In this document: positions 1 to 4,255 of the stretch, one piece after another
How positions within the stretch are numbered: the stretch's first letter is position 1
How the letters are laid out: each line of letters opens with the position of its first letter
Source of the DNA: Sulfurospirillum sp. UBA6790
Lineage (GTDB): Bacteria; Campylobacterota; Campylobacteria; Campylobacterales; Sulfurospirillaceae
Reading direction: 5' to 3'
NCBI GenBank assembly: GCA_002452855.1
Contig: DKFS01000010.1
Coordinates: forward strand, 1-6,042
Length of the DNA: 6,042 bases
The notes under the pieces: model-generated
Database searches by the model: none
What the model was told of the DNA's origin: nothing
Seen by the model: the letters and a program-made list of their open reading frames with translations, nothing else
Program-made: the position numbers and the translations under genes

Positions 1-27
1 ACTTTTAAGGCTAAAGTAAATGTAAGA

Positions 28-561
28 TTAAAAATCTTTTTCTATTTTAAACGCGTCAAAAATAATGTCGATGGCGCTCATACGCGCTCCATGATTGGTT
101 GCATCTAAAATGTCGGAGTCTTTGTAGCCTAAATCGCGCAGTTTTTGGATATCTTCGGCATTGACGTCATGCGGCGTTCTCACGGCTTTAAGGACGAAAA
201 GCAGCATCGCTTTTTCTTTGGCGTTTAGCTTCGCAGTACTTGGGTCGGCGCGCATCGCTTCGACCTCTTTTGGCGTCCAATTCAAAAGATTGATGAGCAT
301 CGAAGCGTTAAAGTCGATACAGTAAGAACAGTTGTTTTTATCGGAGATGAGCATACGCATGCAAGCCAAAAGTGCAGTAGAGAGGCTTTCGTGATTCATA
401 TAATGCCCGATGAAACTCATCTGCTGTTTTAAAAGTCCGGGGCTTGAGCTAAAGAGTTGGGCGTTATTTCCCACGCGTCCTCGCATCGTTTTGATCTGGT
501 CGTACAACGCGGCGAGTTCTCCCGTAGCGTCTTCAGGTTTAATTGTATTGATTAAAGGCAT
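28..561 (-). CDS. AhpD-like carboxymuconolactone decarboxylase-family protein (CxxC)
   Basis: A 177-aa, mostly helical protein of the carboxymuconolactone decarboxylase (CMD)/AhpD superfamily. Members act as disulfide-based alkylhydroperoxidases or as ring-opening decarboxylases. The family signature is the CxxC in NNCSYCIDFN, Cys78 and Cys81. In canonical AhpD a His follows four residues after the second Cys and a Glu lies twelve residues before the first. Here those positions look like Asn85 and a non-acidic residue, so classical AhpD chemistry is uncertain. The start is ATG at 561-559 (MPLINTIKPED), preceded by AGGAGA at 566-571. An in-frame start 30 nt upstream (591) would overlap the preceding gene and lacks that spacing. 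It is the second gene of an operon, 11 nt after the hydrolase stop, and presumably shares its promoter and TetR control. Only 27 nt follow the stop, with no convincing terminator. No signal peptide, so cytoplasmic. The family is certain; the substrate is unknown. Confidence 0.88.
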   Translation of the reverse strand: MPLINTIKPEDATGELAALYDQIKTMRGRVGNNAQLFSSSPGLLKQQMSFIGHYMNHESLSTALLACMRMLISDKNNCSYCIDFNASMLINLLNWTPKEVEAMRADPSTAKLNAKEKAMLLFVLKAVRTPHDVNAEDIQKLRDLGYKDSDILDATNHGARMSAIDIIFDAFKIEKDF

Positions 562-565
562 AACT

Positions 566-571
566 TCTCCT
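566..571 (-). promoter_or_regulatory. Ribosome binding site fixing the start of the AhpD-like gene
   Basis: On the minus strand AGGAGA lies 4 nt before ATG 561-559. It falls inside the 11-nt gap between the two operon genes and its first base is next to the hydrolase stop codon. This favours the 177-aa form over the longer one starting at 591. Confidence 0.75.
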
Positions 572-572
572 T

Positions 573-1121
573 TTAAAGTAATGGTATCCATTCATTAAGC
601 GTTAAAACGCGACTAAATCCAAAAGCTTGTGCCACTAAAAAAGAGCGGTGTAACTCTTCTGCACTCACTTCTCCAGCATTGTTGGAAAATGCTAGCGTGC
701 CATTGGTATCGCTTAAAAACTCGACATTAAAGCCAAGCTGTGAAGCATCGCGCGCTGTGGCATCACAACAGTTTTGTGTCATATAGCCGACAATGGCAAT
801 GGTGTCGATGCCGAGGCTTCGCAGTCGGTAGTTCAAATCCGTCCCGACAAACGAGCTGGCATGGTTTTTTTCGATGACTAAATCAGGCGTAAGCCCTTTA
901 ATCTCATCATGAAATTCCCACAGATGGCTTCCGCGAACAAATGCACCTGCATTTTCTTTGAGGCTGGTATGTTGCACAAAAACGGTAAAAACCCCCGCTT
1001 TTTGAGCCGCGGCAATTGCCTCTTTGATGCGCTCAAAACTGTTTGACGGGTAGGTAATAGGTAGCGCCCCACCCTCAAAATACTCATTTTGGACATCGAC
1101 AACGATGAGAGCACGTTTCAT
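573..1121 (-). CDS. Isochorismatase-family cysteine hydrolase
   Basis: A 182-aa cytoplasmic cysteine hydrolase of the isochorismatase/nicotinamidase superfamily. These enzymes cleave amides or vinyl ethers through an Asp-Lys-Cys triad. All three are visible: Asp9 in ALIVVDVQNEYF, Lys85 in VIEKNHASSF and Cys118 in GYMTQNCCDATARDA. The position after the nucleophile, usually Val, is a second Cys (Cys119). Length is typical for small stand-alone members. The start ATG 1121-1119 has GGAGG at 1126-1130. The gene is first in a leftward operon with the AhpD-like gene and is divergent from a TetR regulator, with two operator-like repeats between them, so repression by that regulator is likely. The substrate cannot be read from the sequence. 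Nicotinamidase is not favoured because I see no clear Asp-x-His metal-site pattern. N-carbamoyl or ureido amide hydrolase is possible but unproven. Confidence 0.9.
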   Translation of the reverse strand: MKRALIVVDVQNEYFEGGALPITYPSNSFERIKEAIAAAQKAGVFTVFVQHTSLKENAGAFVRGSHLWEFHDEIKGLTPDLVIEKNHASSFVGTDLNYRLRSLGIDTIAIVGYMTQNCCDATARDASQLGFNVEFLSDTNGTLAFSNNAGEVSAEELHRSFLVAQAFGFSRVLTLNEWIPLL

Positions 1122-1130
1122 AAAACCTCC

Positions 1131-1146
1131 TTGACTGTTTGGTCAA
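1131..1146. promoter_or_regulatory. TetR-type operator 1 (inverted repeat)
   Basis: TTGACTGTTTGGTCAA has 5-bp perfect arms TTGAC/GTCAA around 6 nt. It shares arms and spacing with the repeat at 1165-1180 and, like that copy, is followed by GTG. It directly abuts the hydrolase ribosome binding site (1126-1130) and covers the predicted leftward transcription start (about 1145). A repressor bound here would block hydrolase transcription. Confidence 0.7.
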
Positions 1147-1151
1147 GTGGC

Positions 1152-1180
1152 ATTGTAACCAAAATTGACCGATTAGTCAA
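1152..1180 (-). promoter_or_regulatory. Leftward promoter of the hydrolase/AhpD-like operon
   Basis: Read on the minus strand, the -35 TTGACT (1180-1175) and the -10 TACAAT (1157-1152) are separated by exactly 17 nt, a near-consensus sigma70-type promoter. The -35 is one arm of operator 2, and the predicted start point falls at the edge of operator 1. Repressor binding at either site should exclude RNA polymerase. Confidence 0.7.
1165..1180. promoter_or_regulatory. TetR-type operator 2 (inverted repeat)
   Basis: TTGACCGATTAGTCAA has the same TTGAC-N6-GTCAA architecture as 1131-1146, with centres 34 bp apart. The consensus of both is TTGACYnnnnRGTCAA. It supplies the -35 of the leftward promoter and overlaps the -35 zone of the rightward tetR promoter, so one bound dimer could shut both directions. 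Confidence 0.72.
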
Positions 1181-1194
1181 GTGAGCGAAAAATA

Positions 1195-1203
1195 TGCTAT
1201 AAT
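1195..1203 (+). promoter_or_regulatory. Extended -10 promoter of the tetR gene
   Basis: TGCTATAAT is a perfect extended -10 (TGn plus TATAAT). The matching -35 zone (about 1175-1180, AGTCAA) is not consensus and lies inside operator 2, which implies autoregulation. The predicted start near 1210 leaves a leader of about 20 nt carrying the ribosome binding site. Confidence 0.7.
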
Positions 1204-1215
1204 CAGCCCAATCAT

Positions 1216-1222
1216 AAAGGAA
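1216..1222 (+). promoter_or_regulatory. Ribosome binding site fixing the tetR start
   Basis: AAAGGAA with its GGA 7 nt before ATG 1229. It lies downstream of the -10 element, unlike the upstream in-frame GTG at 1181, so the shorter 188-aa product is the right one. Confidence 0.8.
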
Positions 1223-1228
1223 TTATCA

Positions 1229-1795
1229 ATGGAAAATACACGCGATAAACTCATTCATGCGGCATTTGAAGAGATCTTCTCACATGGCTACCAAGGCGCG
1301 TCGCTTGCTGACATCCTAGCCAAAGCGGGCGTGCACAAAGGCTCCATGTACCACTTTTTCGCCAACAAAAAAGAGATGGCACTCGCCGCAATCGAAGAAA
1401 CCATACTCAATCGAAATATCGAAAAATACCGCTACGTCGAAACCTACACGAGCGGCTTGTTGGAAGAGTTTTACACACGCCTGCGCGACACTTCCGCACG
1501 CGATTTTAAGCGTGGCTGCCCCATCGCCAACATCGTCCAAGAGATGTCCAACATCGATGAAGATTTTAACACCTTGATGCAGTCCATTTACGGCGCATTT
1601 CGCGCCAACGTCAAAGCCATTTTCGACAAAGCGGTGGCCATAGGAGAGATGAAACCCTGCGATACAACCAAACTGGCTCTTTTTACCACTTCAACCATCG
1701 AAGGCGCTATCCTTTCCGCCAAAGCGACTGGGAATGTACAAGATTATATTGATGTAATAGAAGAGTTGATCGCGCATATTGAGGGGAAGAGGTGA
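1229..1795 (+). CDS. TetR/AcrR-family repressor, NemR-like
   Basis: A 188-aa TetR-family transcription regulator. The N-terminal DNA-binding domain (residues about 5-50) contains the typical helix-turn-helix GASLADILAKAGVHKGSMYHFF ending in the family's YxxF. The C-terminal effector domain carries RGCPIANIVQEMSNIDEDF around Cys97 and EGAILSAK ending at Lys165. From memory these line up with Cys106 and Lys175 of E. coli NemR, the pair that senses electrophiles and reactive chlorine species. The start ATG 1229 is chosen because it has AAAGGAA upstream. An in-frame GTG at 1181 would lie upstream of the gene's own -10 box. It is divergent from the hydrolase/AhpD-like operon, with two operator-like repeats between, so it most likely represses that operon and itself. 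Its stop overlaps the GTG start of the HEPN gene by 4 nt. GC content is ordinary here (31 G/C in 1501-1560), in contrast with the next gene. Confidence 0.9.
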   Translation: MENTRDKLIHAAFEEIFSHGYQGASLADILAKAGVHKGSMYHFFANKKEMALAAIEETILNRNIEKYRYVETYTSGLLEEFYTRLRDTSARDFKRGCPIANIVQEMSNIDEDFNTLMQSIYGAFRANVKAIFDKAVAIGEMKPCDTTKLALFTTSTIEGAILSAKATGNVQDYIDVIEELIAHIEGKR

Positions 1796-3297
1796 AAGCT
1801 ATTCCAAGTTGCAAACAATATACCACAGTAGGAAAATTTTTTACATGTAAAAATAAATATCTTAATGCTTTTTCACAAAGACCTTTTTTTTACGAATCAT
1901 CACTCGAACAGTTATCGAAACATCTTTTGAGTGATTTTTTAGATATAGATGTGTGGAAAAGTAATTTTGAAGATATTTTAGTTTCATATAAAATCATTTT
2001 TGAAGATAAAGATTGTCCAGAAGAGAGTAAAACTTTTTATGAATATGTCGCTAATGAATATTTAGATCTTGTATCTGCTCCAAAATCAAAACTATTTGAA
2101 ATGTATCAGCAAGCATCAAATGATTTGCAAGAAATAACCAATACGATCAAAAAACTAACTAGAATGATAGTTGTGATAGATCAACAAAAAAATGATAAGG
2201 GCTATTTAGGAGTAGAAGATAGATATAAAAAATTGCATATTGAATTTTATATTGAAAAAAATAAAAAAGCCAAAGAAGAAATTATTGATTTTTTAATAAA
2301 CGATATTCATAGAGTAGCTTATCAAGAATGTGAAAAAGAATTGTTTCCTAATTTCTTGGGTGCCGGGCTTTCAAAATTGCTTGGTTCTAAAATGTATCCA
2401 TATCACAACCATAAAAAGACTATTTTTGCATTTTTACATGTTTATGATATAGATGATTTTTCTGAATTGGATAATAAAATGATGGATTTACCAGTTTCAA
2501 CCCACAGGGAAATAAATCAAGTATATAAAGAAGGGCGGATAGAAGAATTATTGGAGTATATGCAAGGCTATCTGCAACATTTTGAATTAATAAAAAAATT
2601 TGAAAATTTAATTGAAACAAATCACATTATGAACGAGAGAAAAGAAATTCTTAAAACGATATTTAGACATTTTGAAAATAATGATTTTATATCGGTAAAT
2701 CATATGTTGCCTCTCCAAATAGAAGGACTCTTCCATGATTATTGTATATTAGTTGGTCTTAATGAAAAAGAATTAAATATCGCATCTTTAAATGATAAAT
2801 TAAAGAAACTAAGAGATAAAGATGATGAGAGGCTTACATATTCTTATGAGTATTTTGCATTTAGATTTCCTATTATCAGAAACAAGGTAGCACATGGTAG
2901 GTATTTTGGTGTTAATGATGAACTACAAGCGCTTTTATTATTACTGGACTTAGAAACACTTTGCAACATGATAACTAATGAAAGAATACCTTTAAATGAA
3001 TATATTCATTTGATTAGATCAGAAGCAAATTTTGAGACATTACTTAATTTATCAAATTATCATGCAATAAAAATACCAGATTTTTACAAAGACCTAGAAG
3101 AAAAACTGAATCAAATCAAACCATTGTATAGTGATGATAAATTTATAAATTTTTTAAATGAAAAAATTGTTAATTCTGATGCCACAAATAAAGAAGAACT
3201 AACTAAAAAAATAGGATATATCAAAAAAAGCTTTCTTAGTAAGTCAGATAAAACAAAGTATGATGACCTTTTTTGTCTTCTAAAATCTAAAACTTAG
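1792..3297 (+). CDS. AT-rich HEPN-domain protein, putative ribonuclease, function unknown
   Basis: A 501-aa protein I do not recognise as a whole. Residues about 285-400 look like a HEPN domain: LPLQIEGLFHDYC (306-318) followed by the signature RNKVAHG at 363-369, matching the R-polar-x3-H form of the HEPN RNase motif (Arg363, Asn364, His368). HEPN proteins are typically metal-independent RNases in toxin-antitoxin, abortive-infection or CRISPR ancillary roles. Residues about 100-175 are lysine- and glutamate-rich and helical, possibly coiled coil. The remaining N-terminus and residues 400-501 show no known motif. No signal peptide or membrane segment. The GTG start overlaps the tetR stop (GTGA) with GAGG at 1781-1784. 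The next Met is residue 104, so no better ATG start exists. Base composition is far more AT-rich than its neighbours (10 G/C in 2221-2280), with A/T-ending codons, suggesting recent transfer. No antitoxin-like partner is adjacent. The gene is confident; the RNase role is inferred from the motif only. Confidence 0.82.
   Translation: MKAIPSCKQYTTVGKFFTCKNKYLNAFSQRPFFYESSLEQLSKHLLSDFLDIDVWKSNFEDILVSYKIIFEDKDCPEESKTFYEYVANEYLDLVSAPKSKLFEMYQQASNDLQEITNTIKKLTRMIVVIDQQKNDKGYLGVEDRYKKLHIEFYIEKNKKAKEEIIDFLINDIHRVAYQECEKELFPNFLGAGLSKLLGSKMYPYHNHKKTIFAFLHVYDIDDFSELDNKMMDLPVSTHREINQVYKEGRIEELLEYMQGYLQHFELIKKFENLIETNHIMNERKEILKTIFRHFENNDFISVNHMLPLQIEGLFHDYCILVGLNEKELNIASLNDKLKKLRDKDDERLTYSYEYFAFRFPIIRNKVAHGRYFGVNDELQALLLLLDLETLCNMITNERIPLNEYIHLIRSEANFETLLNLSNYHAIKIPDFYKDLEEKLNQIKPLYSDDKFINFLNEKIVNSDATNKEELTKKIGYIKKSFLSKSDKTKYDDLFCLLKSKT
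1838..1853. repeat. 16-bp perfect palindrome sharing its core with 4243-4254
   Basis: TTTTTACATGTAAAAA is a perfect palindrome inside the first 21 codons of the HEPN gene. Its 12-bp core TTTACATGTAAA recurs at 4243-4254, and the half TTTTTACATGT recurs at 2431-2441. It could be a regulator site near the front of the AT-rich gene or a by-product of AT-rich sequence. Confidence 0.4.
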
Positions 3298-3331
3298 CAA
3301 TATCGGAGTAGTTTTATTTTTCCGCTTTTTC

Positions 3332-3337
3332 TACAAT
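3332..3337 (+). promoter_or_regulatory. Candidate -10 box for the araC-type gene
   Basis: TACAAT is preceded by a T-rich tract (3311-3330) instead of a clear -35, which fits epsilonproteobacterial vegetative promoters. It lies 28 nt before the ATG. The box overlaps the right arm of an imperfectly spaced repeat GGAGTA (3305-3310)/TACTCC (3337-3342), which could be an operator. The gene directly upstream is the AT-rich HEPN gene, so an own promoter is expected. Confidence 0.45.
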
Positions 3338-3365
3338 ACTCCAAACGCAAAGCAAAAGAGGTGCG

Positions 3366-4211
3366 ATGAAAGCAAGTACTAGGGAGGATTACGTTCGTTT
3401 GGTGTATAAGGTTGTTTTTTACATTGAGCAAAACGCCGACAAAGAGCTGAGCCTTGAAGAATTAGCCAAAGTGGCGGGCTTTTCAAAGTACCATTTTCAT
3501 CGCATTTTCAAAGCAGTGACAGCAGAAAACATCGGCGATTTTATCGCTCGGGTGAGGTTGGTGTATTCGGCGTGGAAGCTCAAAACCGAACCTAAGATCA
3601 CCGATGTAGCGCTCTCCTGCGGCTTTGAAACCAATGCCTCGTTTAGCAAAGCGTTCAAAAACCGCTTCGGCGTGAGTCCGCGCACCTATGCAACTCAGCT
3701 GAAAGCAAAAAAAGGAGTTGTGATGCTAAAACCTACTATGGTCGAGTTTAAACCTTTGAGTGTTTTTTACGTGCGAAAAATGGGTGCGTACGAAACTTCT
3801 TCGTGTGAGGCGTGGAGTGTCTTGATGGCGTTTGCCTATGAGCAGAGAATGAAGTTTCATAAAAATATTATGGGCAAAGAGACGATGCACTTTGGTGTTG
3901 GGCACGATAATCCCAGTTTGGTCGAGCAAAATTTACTGCGTTACGATGCGTGCATTACCTGCGAGGATGAGAGCATTGAGGTCAAGGGCGAAGTCTTTAA
4001 AAAGGTGCTTGATGGCGGAAAATGTGCGGTTTTTTTGCACAAAGGAGCGTATGAAAATCTTAAAGCGACTTATGCGCAGATTATGGATTGGGTGGTGAGT
4101 GAAGGTGTGGCGCTTCGCGATGCGCCTTTGTTTGAAAAGTACCTCAACCGCGACCCAAGACGCACGAAACCTGAGAACCTGCGTACGGAGATTTACGTGC
4201 CCATCGCGTAG
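3366..4211 (+). CDS. AraC-family regulator with C-terminal GyrI-like domain
   Basis: A 281-aa transcription factor with two modules. Residues about 8-110 are the AraC/XylS DNA-binding domain with two helix-turn-helices: LSLEELAKVAGFSKYHFHRIF (29-48) and ITDVALSCGFETNASFSKAF (78-97), closing with the family's FGVSPRTY (101-108). Residues about 122-281 form a GyrI-like (SbmC/BmrR-type) ligand-binding domain, including GGKCAVFLHKGAYENL (217-232) and the terminal RTEIYVPIA with Glu275, the usual position of the buried acidic residue that contacts cationic ligands. This order, DNA-binding first, is the Rob-like arrangement. The ATG start has AGAGG at 3357-3361. It is convergent with the flavoprotein gene and does not overlap the HEPN gene. 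Composition is ordinary, unlike the HEPN gene. Targets and ligand are unknown. A strong internal start at 3723 may give a second product. Confidence 0.92.
   Translation: MKASTREDYVRLVYKVVFYIEQNADKELSLEELAKVAGFSKYHFHRIFKAVTAENIGDFIARVRLVYSAWKLKTEPKITDVALSCGFETNASFSKAFKNRFGVSPRTYATQLKAKKGVVMLKPTMVEFKPLSVFYVRKMGAYETSSCEAWSVLMAFAYEQRMKFHKNIMGKETMHFGVGHDNPSLVEQNLLRYDACITCEDESIEVKGEVFKKVLDGGKCAVFLHKGAYENLKATYAQIMDWVVSEGVALRDAPLFEKYLNRDPRRTKPENLRTEIYVPIA
3711..3725 (+). promoter_or_regulatory. Internal ribosome binding site and in-frame ATG in the araC-gyrI gene
   Basis: AAAGGAG (3711-3717), 5 nt, then in-frame ATG (3723-3725, Met120). It sits exactly in the linker between the DNA-binding and GyrI-like domains. 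Translation from here would give a 162-aa stand-alone GyrI-like protein, close to the size of free SbmC/GyrI proteins. The Shine-Dalgarno sequence is stronger than that of the full-length start. The encoded lysines (AKKG) could explain the A-rich part by chance. Confidence 0.4.
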
Positions 4212-4234
4212 TTATGGATGGTGCTACGCGATGG
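4201..4234. terminator. 11-bp perfect stem-loop at the araC 3' end
   Basis: CCATCGCGTAG (4201-4211) pairs perfectly with CTACGCGATGG (4224-4234) around a 12-nt loop. The left arm includes the last codons and TAG stop of the AraC-type gene. The tail on the plus strand (TATAAATCTTTA) is only partly U-rich and the minus-strand tail is not, so this is an atypical terminator. It could also be a 3' protective hairpin for the araC mRNA, or serve both converging transcripts. Confidence 0.5.
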
Positions 4235-4241
4235 TATAAAT

Positions 4242-4255
4242 CTTTACATGTAAAG
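4242..4255. repeat. 14-bp perfect palindrome between convergent genes
   Basis: CTTTACATGTAAAG fills the last bases before the flavoprotein stop codon (4258-4256). It could fold as a weak 5-bp stem with a CATG loop at the flavoprotein mRNA end, or be a protein site. Its 12-bp core also occurs at 1840-1851. Confidence 0.45.

Noticed and set aside
1..27. Short inverted repeats (AAGAT/ATCTT around the stop codon) as a terminator for the leftward operon
   Set aside because: Only about 5 bp, entirely A/T-rich, with no following U-tract in view. The downstream sequence is cut off.
878..1114. Small open frames antisense to or out of frame with the six genes (e.g. 410-598, 878-1114, 1316-1540, 2420-2620, 3497-3685, 5643-5858)
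   Set aside because: Each overlaps a well-supported gene, lacks a recognisable domain and a convincing ribosome binding site, and looks like shadow coding.
1181..1228. GTG at 1181 as the tetR start (204 aa)
   Set aside because: It lies upstream of the TATAAT box at 1198-1203, has no ribosome binding site, and adds 16 residues the family does not need. ATG 1229 has AAAGGAA at the right distance.
1131..1795. Identification of the regulator as RutR, since the repeats resemble the reported RutR box and a RutB-like hydrolase is adjacent
   Set aside because: No other rut pyrimidine-degradation gene is present, the effector domain looks NemR-like, and the hydrolase subfamily cannot be assigned to RutB from motifs alone.
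1792..3297. Transposon or prophage carrying the AT-rich gene
   Set aside because: No transposase, integrase, terminal inverted repeats or attachment-like site is visible at the edges. Only an 8-bp direct repeat is seen.
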